Source of the DNA: Streptococcus cristatus
GTDB taxonomy: Bacteria > Bacillota > Bacilli > Lactobacillales > Streptococcaceae
Reading direction: 5' to 3'
DNA: 64,000 nucleotides
Assembly: GCF_003943515.1 (NCBI RefSeq)
Contig: NZ_RJPT01000001.1
Location: 521,669 to 585,668, forward strand
Below are positions 46,603 through 56,091 of this stretch, in pieces. The position numbers and the translations under genes are program-made. The notes under the pieces are model-generated. The model saw nothing but the letters and a program-made list of their open reading frames with translations. It ran no database searches and was not told the DNA's origin. Numbering within the stretch: position 1 is the first letter of the stretch; the number at the start of each line of letters is the position of its first letter.

Positions 46603-48876
46603 TTAGCTTTGGCTTTCATCGAGCTTAGTTTTTTCTGCTTCAGCCTTTTTGGCTGATTTGATGAGAATTTTTCCATTGCTGGTCATGATAGCTTTGAGTT
46701 CTTTTTCGCTTGGATTTTCCAGATAGAAGTCAGTAATGGCGTCTTCGATATGGTCTTGAATGGTGCGGCGCAGTGGGCGAGCACCCATTTTCGGATCGTA
46801 GCCCAGATCAACTAGCTTTTCTTTGACCTTTTCCGTGACATCCAGATGAATGTCGTTGATTGCCAAGCGCTGGTTGACATCGTCCAGCATAAGGTTGACG
46901 ATTTGCAGTAGATTGTCCTTTCTGAGTGGCTTAAATTCGATGATGCCGTCGAAGCGGTTCATGAACTCAGGACTGAAGAAGTTGCCCAATTCACCCAAGA
47001 CGGAGTTGGTGCGGCCTTCACGAGCTGCTCCAAAGCCAACGCTGGCTTCAGCTTTGCCCGTTCCGGCATTGGATGTCATAATGATAATGGTGTCTTTGAA
47101 GCTGACAGTCCGGCCTTGACCATCGGTCAGGCGGCCATCATCCAGAACCTGCAGGAACATGTGCATGACATCAGGATGGGCTTTTTCCACCTCATCCAGC
47201 AGAATGAGCGAGTATGGATTGCGGCGGACGCGCTCAGTCAATTGACCAGCCTCCTCATAGCCGACATAGCCTGGAGGCGCACCGACCAGCTTGGCCACGC
47301 TGTGTTTTTCCATATATTCACTCATATCAAAGCGAATCATGCTGTCAGCCGAGCCAAAGAGCTCAATGGCTAGTTGCTTAGACAGCTCAGTCTTACCGAC
47401 ACCAGTTGGTCCGACAAAGAGAAAGCTACCGATTGGGCGATTAGGACTTCCCAGTCCGACCCGATTGCGACGGATGGCCTTGGCAATCTTATCCACGGCA
47501 TCATCTTGACCGATGACGTGGGCTTTTAAGTCGCTGGCGAGATTGACCAGTTGAGACTGTTCTTTTTCTTTGAGGTCTCCAACTGGGATATTGGTCTTTT
47601 GCTCCACGATGTGCTCGATTGTTTTCTCGCTGATAATTGGGATATCGTTATCCAGTACGCTCGTCTTCTGAAGTTCCTTGTATTTGGCGATCTGGTCGCG
47701 GAAGTAAGCGGCTTTTTCAAAGTCTTCGTCACGGGTTGCCTGAGCCTTGAGATTTTCGGCCTCAATCAGGCGTTGGTCAATGACTTTAGGATCAACAAAG
47801 TTGAGGGTTAGGTTCATCTTAGAGCCTGCTTCGTCCAAGAGGTCAATAGCCTTGTCTGGCAGGAAGCGGTCTTGGATGTAGCGGTTGGAGAGAAGGGCAG
47901 CTGCTTCAATAGCCGCATCTGTGTACTTGACGTGATGGTAGTCTTCGTATTTTTTCTGAATTCCTTTGAGGATGGTAATCGTTTCTTCTACTGTTGGCTC
48001 GTCGACCTTAACGGGCTGCATGCGGCGCTCGAGGGCAGCATCCTTCTCAATGATACGGTATTCATTGAGAGTGGTCGCTCCAACCAATTGGAGTTCGCCA
48101 CGAGCCAGAGCTGGTTTGAGAATATTTCCGGCGTCCATATTGCCATCGCCAGCAGAACCCGCTCCGACAATTTCATGGATTTCATCGATAAAGAGAATGA
48201 CATCTTGACGAGAGCGAATCTCGTCCATGAGCTTCTGCATCCGCTCTTCAAATTGGCCGCGGATACCAGTCCCCTGTACCAAGCTGACAACGTCCAGGCG
48301 GATAACTTCCTTACCTTGGAGTTTATGAGGCACATCCCCATCCACAATCTTCTGGGCTAGGCCTTCGACTACGGCTGTTTTTCCGACTCCGGGCTCTCCG
48401 ATAAGGACAGGATTGTTCTTAGTGCGGCGGTTGAGGATTTCGATGACACGGGTTATCTCTTCGTCCCGACCGATGACAGGATCAATCTCTCCTTTGCGAG
48501 CAATCTCAGTCACATTGATACCAAACTCTTCTAGGAGACCCTTGGGCTTTTGTGGAGCCTGTTGGCGCGGGCCAGATCCACGGTTGGAATTGCCACCATA
48601 GCCACCGCCACCGTAGCCTCCTCCAGATTGAGTTGGCGGGATATTTGGATTTGGTTCTTGGGGTTGTTGGAAATTACCAAGACTGTTAAAGAAATCGTCA
48701 ATTGGATCAATTCCTTGGTTATTAGCCTGAGTCAGTCCTCGAAAAAGGCTATTGTTAGGGTCTGTCTTCATGATTTGGTAGCAGTTTTGACAAAGGTCAA
48801 TCTGCTGCTTATTCCCATTTACATTTGTATAGAGATGGATGGTTGATTCATTGATTTTACAATTTTGACAAAGCAT
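46603..48876 (-). CDS. clpE: ATP-dependent Clp protease ATP-binding subunit ClpE
   Basis: 757 aa. N-terminal zinc finger (C3, C6, C29, C32), Gly/Asn/Pro-rich linker, AAA+ module 1 with GEPGVGKT, a UVR domain ([20 protein letters not shown]), AAA+ module 2 with GPTGVGKT and [20 protein letters not shown], and the ClpP-binding region. It unfolds heat-damaged proteins for ClpP and removes CtsR. A CtsR box sits upstream, so it is heat-inducible. Confidence 0.97.
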   Translation of the reverse strand: MLCQNCKINESTIHLYTNVNGNKQQIDLCQNCYQIMKTDPNNSLFRGLTQANNQGIDPIDDFFNSLGNFQQPQEPNPNIPPTQSGGGYGGGGYGGNSNRGSGPRQQAPQKPKGLLEEFGINVTEIARKGEIDPVIGRDEEITRVIEILNRRTKNNPVLIGEPGVGKTAVVEGLAQKIVDGDVPHKLQGKEVIRLDVVSLVQGTGIRGQFEERMQKLMDEIRSRQDVILFIDEIHEIVGAGSAGDGNMDAGNILKPALARGELQLVGATTLNEYRIIEKDAALERRMQPVKVDEPTVEETITILKGIQKKYEDYHHVKYTDAAIEAAALLSNRYIQDRFLPDKAIDLLDEAGSKMNLTLNFVDPKVIDQRLIEAENLKAQATRDEDFEKAAYFRDQIAKYKELQKTSVLDNDIPIISEKTIEHIVEQKTNIPVGDLKEKEQSQLVNLASDLKAHVIGQDDAVDKIAKAIRRNRVGLGSPNRPIGSFLFVGPTGVGKTELSKQLAIELFGSADSMIRFDMSEYMEKHSVAKLVGAPPGYVGYEEAGQLTERVRRNPYSLILLDEVEKAHPDVMHMFLQVLDDGRLTDGQGRTVSFKDTIIIMTSNAGTGKAEASVGFGAAREGRTNSVLGELGNFFSPEFMNRFDGIIEFKPLRKDNLLQIVNLMLDDVNQRLAINDIHLDVTEKVKEKLVDLGYDPKMGARPLRRTIQDHIEDAITDFYLENPSEKELKAIMTSNGKILIKSAKKAEAEKTKLDESQS

Positions 48877-48919
48877 ATTCTACCTCTTTCTTTGGCCGTA
48901 GATCCACCTATTTTTAAAT

Positions 48920-48936
48920 GGTCAAAAATAGTCAAA
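48920..48936. promoter_or_regulatory. CtsR box of clpE
   Basis: GGTCAAAAATAGTCAAA, a full match to the CtsR heptad repeat (GGTCAAANANNGTCAAA). It lies 44 bp before the clpE ATG and downstream of the likely -10 (TATAAT, near 48950), where CtsR would block elongation. Confidence 0.92.
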
Positions 48937-48961
48937 GTATTATAGTTTCATTATATCAGTA

Positions 48962-48980
48962 TTCTTGCACAATGCAAGAA
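48962..48980. promoter_or_regulatory. Perfect inverted repeat in the clpE promoter region
   Basis: TTCTTGCA-caa-TGCAAGAA, 8-bp arms, 3-nt spacer, overlapping the probable clpE -35 on the minus strand. It is not a CIRCE or CtsR site; the binding protein is unknown. Confidence 0.5.
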
Positions 48981-49117
48981 TTTACTACAAAATCCTCCCT
49001 GAGACTGATTTTTTGAGAAATTATAGCGCGAAAAAGAGAAAAAAATGGTCTTTTACTGGTATTTCAGTTTCTTTTTATGGTAAAATAGGAGAGAAGCAAG
49101 TAAATAGGAGAAATAAA

Positions 49118-49348
49118 ATGGAATCACATTTAGTTAGAATCATCAATCGTTTGGAAGCTATGGCCAAAGATGGTGGAAATTTAAAACGTAATTTTGAACG
49201 TGAAGGAGTGGTTGTTGCCGAAGTGGCGTACAGCTACGACGAAGAAAATGGACCAATTTTTACGCTGCGTGATGTGGCAGCGCGTGAGACTTATACTTTC
49301 GATAGTATTGACTTGATTGCCATGGAAATTTATGAATTATTATACTAA
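49118..49348 (+). CDS. DUF1797 (YkuJ-like) family protein
   Basis: 76 aa from ATG 49118 (SD AGGAG). MESHLVRIINRLEAMAKDGG and LRDVAARETYTFDSIDLIAM match the small YkuJ/DUF1797 family. Function unknown. Divergent from clpE. Confidence 0.85.
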   Translation: MESHLVRIINRLEAMAKDGGNLKRNFEREGVVVAEVAYSYDEENGPIFTLRDVAARETYTFDSIDLIAMEIYELLY

Positions 49349-49370
49349 AAAGCAGGGTTCTGCTTTTTTA
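49346..49370 (+). terminator. DUF1797 gene terminator
   Basis: AAAAAGCAG-GGTT-CTGCTTTTTTA directly at the stop codon. Confidence 0.9.
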
Positions 49371-49487
49371 TTTTGCTCGTCAAGCTCAGTCTTTCATCCT
49401 ATAACTTTATATAAGAAAAATGTATAAGTGGGACAGAAGGATTTCTGATATAATGAATAAATATAGTGAAAAAGAAATGAGAAAAGA

Positions 49488-50342
49488 ATGGTAAACATTA
49501 TTGATGGGAAAGCTTTAGCAGAAAAGCTTCAAGCGAAACTTGCAGAAAAAACAGCAAAGTTAAAAGCGGAGACAGGTCAGGAACCTGGTTTAGTGGTGAT
49601 TTTGGTGGGTGACAATCCAGCCAGTCAGGTTTACGTGAGAAATAAAGAGCGGTCTGCTCTAGCTGCAGGCTTCCGCAGTGAAGTCGTGCGTCTGCCCGAG
49701 TCAACGAGTCAGGAAGAATTGCTGACCTTGATTGCTAAATATAATCAGGATCCAGCTTGGCACGGAATCCTAGTCCAGCTTCCTTTGCCAGCCCACATTG
49801 ATGATGAAGCGGTTTTATTAGCCATTGATCCAGATAAGGATGTAGATGGCTTTCATCCGACCAATATGGGGCGACTTTGGTCAGGGCATCCCTTGATGAT
49901 CCCTTCTACACCAGCAGGGATCATGGAAATGTTCCGCGAATATAAGGTGGACTTGGAAGGAAAGAATGCGGTGGTGATTGGCCGTAGTAATATTGTCGGC
50001 AAACCCATGGCTCAGCTTCTGTTGTCTAAAAATGCGACCGTTACTCTGACGCACTCAAGGACCCATCATTTAGCAAAAATTGCAAAGAAAGCTGATATTT
50101 TAGTGGTGGCTATCGGACGAGGACACTTTGTAACCAAGGACTTTGTCAAGGAGGGAGCCGTCGTTATTGATGTCGGCATGAACCGGGATGAAAATGGCAA
50201 GCTGATTGGCGATGTTAAATTTGACGAAGTGGCAGAAGTGGCTAGTCTCATTACTCCAGTTCCAAAGGGAGTCGGGCCGATGACGATTACCATGCTAATG
50301 GAACAGACTTACCAGGCCTTTGTCAGAAGTTTAGAGAAGTAA
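49488..50342 (+). CDS. folD: Methylenetetrahydrofolate dehydrogenase/cyclohydrolase FolD
   Basis: 284 aa. Interconverts 5,10-methylene- and 10-formyl-[17 protein letters not shown] (catalytic Tyr and Lys), the [11 protein letters not shown] block, [18 protein letters not shown] (NADP-binding) and [15 protein letters not shown] are all intact. A TATAAT box lies near 49450 and the SD is GAAAAGAA. Confidence 0.97.
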   Translation: MVNIIDGKALAEKLQAKLAEKTAKLKAETGQEPGLVVILVGDNPASQVYVRNKERSALAAGFRSEVVRLPESTSQEELLTLIAKYNQDPAWHGILVQLPLPAHIDDEAVLLAIDPDKDVDGFHPTNMGRLWSGHPLMIPSTPAGIMEMFREYKVDLEGKNAVVIGRSNIVGKPMAQLLLSKNATVTLTHSRTHHLAKIAKKADILVVAIGRGHFVTKDFVKEGAVVIDVGMNRDENGKLIGDVKFDEVAEVASLITPVPKGVGPMTITMLMEQTYQAFVRSLEK

Positions 50343-50438
50343 TAGAAAAGTAGTATTTGGGTGATCGATTTTTTCTTTCAATTGTTTTTGGTAATCTTGT
50401 CGCTAGAGGTATTAGACAAGAAACTATAGAGATAGTCT

Positions 50439-50476
50439 AAAGCGAGGCTGGGTCAAACGTTCCCCCTCGTTTTTTC
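50439..50476 (+). terminator. Hairpin after folD
   Basis: AGCGAGG pairs with CCTCG before TTTTTTC (50441-50476). The rest of 50343-50557 shows no gene. Confidence 0.6.
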
Positions 50477-50548
50477 ATAGGAGAATCTAGCTTTTTTATA
50501 GGTAGCCTGCCTGATTTTTCTAAATTTTGAAAACATAAGAGAAAATTG

Positions 50549-50586
50549 TGAAAGCGTTTGAAATTAGTTGGAAAATACAGTATAAT
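50549..50586 (+). promoter_or_regulatory. CBS-protein promoter with cre-like site
   Basis: -35 TTGAAA (50558-50563), 17 bp, -10 TATAAT (50581-50586). TGAAAGCGTTTGAA (50549-50562) matches the cre consensus except at the penultimate position and overlaps the -35. Confidence 0.65.
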
Positions 50587-50619
50587 AAGATTAGAAAAAG
50601 AAATTAGAGGAGGCTTCTC

Positions 50620-51276
50620 ATGGCAGTAAAAGATTTTATGACACGCAAGGTTGTATACATTAGCCCAGACACAACGATTGCGCATGCGGCGGATATTATG
50701 CGCGACCAAAAATTGCACCGTTTGCCCGTGATTGAAAATGATAAGCTGGTGGGTCTTGTGACAGAAGGAACAATCGCAGAAGCAAGTCCATCAAAGGCAA
50801 CGAGTCTATCTATTTATGAAATGAACTATCTTCTGAATAAAACCAAAGTAAAAGATGTGATGATTCACGATGTCGTTACGATTTCCCAGTATGCTAGTCT
50901 GGAAGATGCGACTTATTTGATGCTGAAAAATAAAATTGGAATTTTACCGGTTGTGGACAATGAGCAGGTCTATGGAGTCATTACAGATCGTGACATTTTC
51001 AAGGCTTTTCTAGAAGTGTCTGGTTATGGCGAAAAGGGCGTTCGGATGCGCTTTGTCACGGAAGACGAGGTTGGTGTCCTATCGCATATTATCGCATTAC
51101 TTGTCGAAGAAAACCTCAATATTTCAAATACAGTCAATATTCCTCGTAAGGACGGTAAAGTTGTCATTGAGGTACAAATTGACGGAGATATTGACTTGGT
51201 TTCCTTGAAGGCCAAGTTTGAAGCACACAATATAAAAGTAGAAGATATTACCCGCACCAGTGCAAAAGTTTTATAA
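50620..51276 (+). CDS. CBS domain pair protein with ACT-like C-terminus (AcuB-like)
   Basis: 218 aa. Two CBS domains (MAVKDFMTRKVVYISPDTTI and VKDVMIHDVVTISQYASLED) followed by a small ACT-like domain (EVGVLSHIIALLVEENLNI). CBS modules bind adenosine nucleotides. The enzyme or partner it regulates is not clear. SD AGAGGAGG. Copy 3 of the repeat starts 4 nt after its stop. Confidence 0.88.
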   Translation: MAVKDFMTRKVVYISPDTTIAHAADIMRDQKLHRLPVIENDKLVGLVTEGTIAEASPSKATSLSIYEMNYLLNKTKVKDVMIHDVVTISQYASLEDATYLMLKNKIGILPVVDNEQVYGVITDRDIFKAFLEVSGYGEKGVRMRFVTEDEVGVLSHIIALLVEENLNISNTVNIPRKDGKVVIEVQIDGDIDLVSLKAKFEAHNIKVEDITRTSAKVL

Positions 51277-51279
51277 AGT

Positions 51280-51455
51280 GAGAGTGGGACAGAAATCGGT
51301 AATTGGTTAGAATTCGATTTCGTCGTCCCACCTCCGCACAGTTGAGTAGGGCTGTAAAAGCTGATGAAATCAGCGTAGTAGAGCCCACTCAACCACTGCG
51401 TCTTGCTCGACAATCCAAAGAAAATTGAGAGGCTAGGACTTTTGTCCCAGCCTCT
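51280..51455 (+). repeat. ~175-bp three-hairpin intergenic repeat, copy 3
   Basis: Begins 4 nt after the CBS gene stop, same strand. It differs from copy 2 at only a few bases (for example GGTAATTGGTTAG for GGTAATTCGTTAG) and ends in GGCTAGGACttttGTCCCAGCC followed by TCTTTTATTTT. Confidence 0.9.
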
Positions 51456-51526
51456 TTTATTTTCTTGCCAATTGGCTTCCTAAGATGGTATAATCAAGGA
51501 ACTGCAATCAATGTAGAGGAGAAAAG

Positions 51527-53068
51527 ATGAGTATTTTAGAAGTAAAAAATCTCAGCCACGGTTTTGGTGACCGGGCTATTTTTGAGGATGTATCCTTCCG
51601 TCTGCTCAAGGGAGAGCATATCGGCCTAGTCGGTGCCAATGGTGAGGGGAAGTCAACCTTTATGAGCATTGTGACGGGTAAAATGCTGCCGGACGAAGGT
51701 AAGGTCGAGTGGTCCAAGTATGTGACGGCTGGCTATCTGGATCAGCATGCCGTGTTGGAGCAGGGCCAATCTGTACGAGATGTCTTGCGTACGGCCTTTG
51801 ACGAGCTGTTCAAGACCGAGGCCCGCATCAATGAAATCTACATGAGCATGGCTGAGGATGGAGCGGATGTGGATGCCCTCATGGAAGAAGTGGGCGAACT
51901 GCAGGACCGCTTGGAGAGCCGGGATTTCTATACTCTAGATGCCAAGATTGACGAGGTCGCACGGGCTCTGGGCGTCATGGACTACGGTATGGAAAGCGAT
52001 GTGACAGAGCTATCTGGCGGACAGCGGACTAAGGTTCTCTTGGCCAAATTGCTTCTGGAAAAACCGGATATTCTGCTCTTGGACGAGCCAACCAACTATC
52101 TGGATGCGGAGCATATTGACTGGCTCAAGCGTTACCTTCAGAACTATGAAAATGCCTTTGTCCTGATCTCCCATGATATTCCTTTCTTGAATGATGTGAT
52201 CAATATCGTCTACCATGTGGAAAATCAGCAGTTGACCCGCTATTCTGGGGATTATTATCAATTCTTAGAAGTCTACGAGATGAAAAAATCTCAGCTGGAA
52301 GCAGCCTACGAGCGCCAGCAGAAGGAAATTGCAGACCTCAAGGATTTTGTGGCCCGCAACAAAGCTCGTGTAGCGACCCGTAATATGGCTATGTCTCGCC
52401 AAAAGAAACTCGATAAGATGGACATTATTGAGCTGCAAAGTGAGAAACCAAAACCATCCTTCGACTTCAAGCCTGCCCGTACACCTGGCCGCTTTATCTT
52501 CCAAGCCAAGGATTTGCAGATTGGGTACGACCGAGCGCTGACCCAGCCTCTTAATCTGACTTTTGAGCGCAATCAGAAAGTGGCCATCATCGGGGCAAAT
52601 GGGATTGGAAAAACGACCTTGCTCAAGAGTTTGCTAGGGATTATCCCGCCTATCGCAGGCCAAGTCGAGCGTGGGGACTATCTGGAGCTGGGCTATTTCG
52701 AGCAGGAAGTAGAAGGCGGCAATCGTCAGACACCGCTGGAAGCAGTCTGGAACGCCTTTCCGGCCCTTAATCAGGCAGAAGTCCGAGCAGCTCTGGCCAG
52801 ATGTGGTCTGACTTCCAAGCACATCGAGAGCCAGATCCAGGTCCTTTCAGGTGGAGAGCAGGCCAAGGTTCGACTTTGCCTCCTCATGAACCGAGAAAAT
52901 AATGTTCTGGTTCTGGACGAGCCGACTAATCACTTGGATGTAGATGCCAAGGATGAACTCAAGCGTGCGCTTAAAGAGTACAAAGGGAGCATCCTTATGG
53001 TTTGCCATGAGCCGGACTTCTATGAAGGCTGGATGGATCAGATCTGGGATTTCAATCAACTAACTTAA
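51527..53068 (+). CDS. ABC-F family ATPase
   Basis: 513 aa, two ABC domains and no membrane segments. First: Walker A GANGEGKST (~37-45), signature LSGGQ, Walker B DILLLDEPTNYLD. A linker with AYERQQKEIADLKDFVARNK follows (P-site tRNA interaction motif). Second: GANGIGKTT, LSGGEQAK and VLVLDEPTNHLD. ABC-F proteins act on ribosomes as translation factors or confer antibiotic protection; which applies is unknown. It resembles the YbiT-type housekeeping members. Confidence 0.9.
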   Translation: MSILEVKNLSHGFGDRAIFEDVSFRLLKGEHIGLVGANGEGKSTFMSIVTGKMLPDEGKVEWSKYVTAGYLDQHAVLEQGQSVRDVLRTAFDELFKTEARINEIYMSMAEDGADVDALMEEVGELQDRLESRDFYTLDAKIDEVARALGVMDYGMESDVTELSGGQRTKVLLAKLLLEKPDILLLDEPTNYLDAEHIDWLKRYLQNYENAFVLISHDIPFLNDVINIVYHVENQQLTRYSGDYYQFLEVYEMKKSQLEAAYERQQKEIADLKDFVARNKARVATRNMAMSRQKKLDKMDIIELQSEKPKPSFDFKPARTPGRFIFQAKDLQIGYDRALTQPLNLTFERNQKVAIIGANGIGKTTLLKSLLGIIPPIAGQVERGDYLELGYFEQEVEGGNRQTPLEAVWNAFPALNQAEVRAALARCGLTSKHIESQIQVLSGGEQAKVRLCLLMNRENNVLVLDEPTNHLDVDAKDELKRALKEYKGSILMVCHEPDFYEGWMDQIWDFNQLT

Positions 53069-53157
53069 AAAGCTATTAAGCCGGTTTTGCTTGCAGAGAC
53101 GAGGGTATCTTCTCAGTCACTTGCAAGCAGCCGCTTTTAATAGCTTTAGTTTTTAAT
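53067..53157 (+). terminator. Long compound hairpin after the ABC-F gene
   Basis: AAAGCTATTAA (53069 on) pairs with TTAATAGCTTT (53138-53148), enclosing GCCGG/GCCGC and GCTTGCA/TGCAAGC (53090-53131); TTTAGTTTTT follows. It looks like an elaborate terminator or structured 3' end rather than a simple one. Confidence 0.6.
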
Positions 53158-53162
53158 ATCCA

Positions 53163-53192
53163 ATAGTTGCAAATACAACTATGTGTTATAAT
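53163..53192 (+). promoter_or_regulatory. MarR-type operator and plus-strand promoter at the 3' end of marR (operator 1)
   Basis: ATAGTTG-caaata-CAACTAT (53163-53182), perfect 7-bp arms, then extended -10 TGTTATAAT (-10 at 53187-53192). Transcription would run antisense into marR; the -10 overlaps its stop codon. Confidence 0.6.
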
Positions 53193-53611
53193 TCTTCTTG
53201 TCGGGAGTTTTGGATTTTCTGTAAGATATGATCCAACTGAAAGAGTTCAGACGATGTTAGTTGATGCAGACCAGCTTGAATATATCTGTCTTCGTAGCCA
53301 ATCAGCTTATCATATACTTTTAGTGCAGGAGTCAGTGGATAGAGCTCCTTGAACTTCTTATTTTCTTGCTTGGTTTTCTTGACAATCAAGCCCCTTTCTT
53401 CCAGCTTTCTTAGAGACCGGCTTAGAGTAGTCTTGTCAATCTGAACCAGCTCTGCCAGCTGAGATTGATGGATGGCGGGATGTTCGACAATACGAGTAAG
53501 AATGAGAAAGAGATTATTATCAAGCCCGTATTGGCTAGCTTCTTGATTCATTTTCATCATGGCTTGACGGGAGATGAATCCCATTTGACGAAATAACTGA
53601 CGGTAATCCAT
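53186..53611 (-). CDS. MarR family transcriptional regulator
   Basis: 141 aa from ATG 53611 (SD AAAGGAG). Winged helix: QSQLAELVQIDKTTLSRSLR (recognition helix), then KLEERGLIVKKTKQENKKFK (wing). It diverges from the GNAT gene, and an operator-like repeat (53625-53644) lies in the shared promoter, so autoregulation is likely. A second, more perfect copy of that repeat is at the end of this gene. Confidence 0.88.
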   Translation of the reverse strand: MDYRQLFRQMGFISRQAMMKMNQEASQYGLDNNLFLILTRIVEHPAIHQSQLAELVQIDKTTLSRSLRKLEERGLIVKKTKQENKKFKELYPLTPALKVYDKLIGYEDRYIQAGLHQLTSSELFQLDHILQKIQNSRQEEL

Positions 53612-53624
53612 AAGAACTCCTTTG

Positions 53625-53652
53625 ATAGTTGCATTTACAATGATTATATAAT
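53625..53652. promoter_or_regulatory. MarR-GNAT divergent promoter with operator 2
   Basis: ATAGTTG-cattta-CAATGAT (53625-53644) resembles operator 1 (5/7 matches in the right arm). Plus-strand -10 TATAAT at 53647-53652 serves the GNAT gene; a minus-strand TATAAT (53648-53643) serves marR. Confidence 0.6.
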
Positions 53653-53673
53653 AAAGCAAGGACGGAAACAAGC

Positions 53674-54108
53674 ATGTGGCATAAAAAATATTTGCAAGAG
53701 TTGGACACGCTGGAGTTTTACAAGCTTTTAAAACTGCGAATCGATACCTTTGTCGTCGAGCAAGAGCGAATCTACCATGAATTGGATGAAAAAGACTTAA
53801 AAGCTGTTCACATTTTTCATGTTAATAAACAAGAGGAAGTAGATGCCTATGTTCGCGTGTTTGAGGAAGCTGAAAAAGTCGTTTTTGGTCGACTTGTGAC
53901 GGCCCCGTCAGCCAGGGGAAAGGGCCTAGGGAATAGATTGGTAGAGGAAATCTTGATTCTTTGTAAGAAAAAGTGGCCGAGAAAAATGATTGAGATTGAA
54001 GCTCAGGAGCAAGTCGTGGGCCTTTATGAAAAATTCGGTTTTGTGACTCAAGGAGAGCCTTTTATCTTTGAATCAACGCCTCATATCAAGATGATTTACA
54101 AAAAATGA
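53674..54108 (+). CDS. ElaA-like GNAT acetyltransferase
   Basis: 144 aa. LYKLLKLRIDTFVVEQE-type start of ElaA proteins, YVRVFEEAEKVVFGRLVTAP, the acetyl-CoA loop SARGKGLGNRLVEEIL (~88-103) and GLYEKFGFV. Substrate unknown. Divergent from the MarR regulator, which probably controls it. Confidence 0.88.
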   Translation: MWHKKYLQELDTLEFYKLLKLRIDTFVVEQERIYHELDEKDLKAVHIFHVNKQEEVDAYVRVFEEAEKVVFGRLVTAPSARGKGLGNRLVEEILILCKKKWPRKMIEIEAQEQVVGLYEKFGFVTQGEPFIFESTPHIKMIYKK

Positions 54109-54160
54109 AAAAATCCAGTTGAAGAACCGCTCATAGTGACGGTGTATCAACTGGATTTTT
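54109..54160. terminator. Bidirectional terminator between convergent genes
   Basis: AAAATCCAGTTGA and TCAACTGGATTTTT with T tracts on both strands. Confidence 0.9.
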
Positions 54161-54165
54161 CTTTC

Positions 54166-54483
54166 TTAAAACATAGAGTATTCATCAGCTAACATGACCG
54201 TCTCTCTGCCGTTATTATCCACAACGTAGATCATGCGAGGGTAGAATGGGTCAAATTTATAGGTGAAATCAAAGGAGATGAGTGTATCAAGATGGTCCTC
54301 AGAAAAGCGAAAAGTCAGCTTCCCTTCGTTATTGATCAATTCGAAGCGAATCAGATTATTCAAAGGGAAAACATCTTTGAGGAAGTTGTCGATGATGTAC
54401 CAGAAAGTGTCAATCACATCATCTGGAAGGCTAGTGATGGCGCCAAAGCTGGCATAGCGACCACGTGTATTGGTAAAAGCCAT
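54166..54483 (-). CDS. DUF960 family protein
   Basis: 105 aa from ATG 54483 (SD AAGGAG, 8 nt). MAFTNTRGRYASFGAITSLP, VFPLNNLIRFELINNEGKLT and MIYVVDNNGRETVMLADEY match a small conserved streptococcal family (DUF960). Function unknown. It is 187 bp downstream of ntdP on the same strand. Confidence 0.8.
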   Translation of the reverse strand: MAFTNTRGRYASFGAITSLPDDVIDTFWYIIDNFLKDVFPLNNLIRFELINNEGKLTFRFSEDHLDTLISFDFTYKFDPFYPRMIYVVDNNGRETVMLADEYSMF

Positions 54484-54669
54484 GAGACTCACTCCTTTCT
54501 AGAAATTTGCTGTGGAGGACCAGAAATTGGTCCTCTAGTGCTTTACTAGCAGCATTGATGGTTCTATCATACAAGAAATAAGTAGGAATTGCAAGAAATT
54601 GCTTCCTTGCTGGACGAAGGTCTTTTGAGAAAGAAAACAAGAAAAAAGAGCTTGCGCTCTTTGACAACT

Positions 54670-55203
54670 TTATCGATTCTTTAGTTCAACATAACGTTTG
54701 TACCAAATTTTCACATAAGCATCGGAGAAGGGACCGCGTTCGTTGTTGATCCAGTCAACCAGAATCTTGACGTTTTCCTTGAGAATGAAATCCAAATCAT
54801 CCGAATAGTTCATTTGCCTTTTATGACGCTCATACTCTTCTACATCAAGCAGCCGTTTTTCTCCGTCTGTGAAGACCTTAACATCTAAATCATAGTCGAT
54901 GTACTTGAGGGCTTCATTGTCCAGATAGTAGGGGCTAGCAAGGTTGCAGTAGTATGAAGTGCCATTATCACGAATCATGGCAATGATATTAAACCAATAT
55001 TTCTTATGAAAATAGACAATGGCAGGCTCTCGTGTTACCCAGCGCCGGCCATCACTTTCTGTTACCAGTGTGTGGTCATTAACGCCAATAATGGCATTTT
55101 CTGTTGTCTTTAGTACCATGGTATCTCGCCAAGTGCGGTGAAGATTCCCATCATGCTTATAACTTTGAATTGTAATAAAGTCGCCTTCTTTGGGAAGTTT
55201 CAT
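54670..55203 (-). CDS. ntdP: Nucleoside di-/triphosphatase NtdP (DUF402)
   Basis: 177 aa. [20 protein letters not shown] and [20 protein letters not shown] start the DUF402 beta-barrel; [20 protein letters not shown] carries the conserved acidic metal ligands. Characterised relatives hydrolyse nucleoside tri- and diphosphates. Promoter TTACAAT near 55250 on the minus strand. Confidence 0.88.
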   Translation of the reverse strand: MKLPKEGDFITIQSYKHDGNLHRTWRDTMVLKTTENAIIGVNDHTLVTESDGRRWVTREPAIVYFHKKYWFNIIAMIRDNGTSYYCNLASPYYLDNEALKYIDYDLDVKVFTDGEKRLLDVEEYERHKRQMNYSDDLDFILKENVKILVDWINNERGPFSDAYVKIWYKRYVELKNR

Positions 55204-55289
55204 AACCTACCAACTTTCTACAATTTTTAAGTTTATCCTCTTTATTGTAACATATTTTCATAAAAATGCCTAAGTTTTCATAGAAAATC

Positions 55290-56066
55290 TTAAAGATATT
55301 CTCTTAGAGCGCTGGCAATGTCCGAAAAATCATACCCTTTGCGGGCCAAAGCTTGGGTCAGACGCTGTTTTAAGTCGTAGCCATCATACTTTTTTGAGTA
55401 CTTGCGGTATTGCTTATCTAGCTCTTTATAGAGCAGCTCTTGTTGATTTTCCTGGTCTTCTTCGATGTCTAGATGATGGAAGGCCTCTTTGGCTTGGCTA
55501 TATGAAAATCCTTTGTTTATCAGGGCTTGGAGGATTTTATCCTGTAGCGCCTTGCTGGGAAGCTTTCCCTGGTATTTCTTTAAAAGTTTCTCAGCAACTC
55601 GCTCGGCTACTTCAGTGAAATCAAACTGGCTCAATTCTTCTTCAATGATAGTGGCAGAAATCCCTTTTTGACTGAGTTTTTGTTTTAGAACAAAAGCGCC
55701 TTTGTCACCAGTGAGAAGGTTGGATTGGATATAAGAATTGGCATATTTTCTGTCGTTGATCCAATTATCTTTTTTCAAAGCGTCCAAGACTTGGCTGATG
55801 ACTTCGGGGTGGATGTCGTGCTGGGTCAGGTAGTCCTTAACTTCCTTGGTAGTTCTTTGCTTGAAGGAGAGATGATAGAGGGCTAGATTTTTTCCGTAGG
55901 AAAATTGGGCGTAAGTTTGAATTTCTTTTAGTTCCTGCTCCGAGATTTCCATCCCTTTAGACAGCATGAAGCGAACGATGGTGTCCTCTGTGATATAGAG
56001 CTTTTCACTGTCGTCCAACTCCAAGAGGTAGAGCCGTTTTTTCTTTTCGATTTTTGTGATTTTCAT
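55290..56066 (-). CDS. recX: Recombination regulator RecX
   Basis: 258 aa from ATG 56066 ([19 protein letters not shown]), the usual start; an in-frame ATG at 56108 overlaps the upstream gene. Repeated three-helix RecX units: [23 protein letters not shown], [20 protein letters not shown], and [19 protein letters not shown]. RecX inhibits RecA filaments. It follows the kinase gene with a short gap in one operon. Confidence 0.93.
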   Translation of the reverse strand: MKITKIEKKKRLYLLELDDSEKLYITEDTIVRFMLSKGMEISEQELKEIQTYAQFSYGKNLALYHLSFKQRTTKEVKDYLTQHDIHPEVISQVLDALKKDNWINDRKYANSYIQSNLLTGDKGAFVLKQKLSQKGISATIIEEELSQFDFTEVAERVAEKLLKKYQGKLPSKALQDKILQALINKGFSYSQAKEAFHHLDIEEDQENQQELLYKELDKQYRKYSKKYDGYDLKQRLTQALARKGYDFSDIASALREYL

Positions 56067-56091
56067 AGGGGATTTGGTAAAGTCCTTTCTT

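Noticed and set aside
47872..48360. Plus-strand frames opposite clpE
   Set aside because: Shadows of the ClpE coding sequence with no SD.
49428..49440. Fifth copy of the three-hairpin repeat near folD (AGTGGGACAGAAG)
   Set aside because: Only the first ~13 bases resemble the element; the remaining structure is missing.
50440..50476. Partial repeat copy after folD (GAGGCTGGGTCAAACG)
   Set aside because: Similarity is limited to a few bases of the last hairpin; kept only as a terminator-like hairpin.
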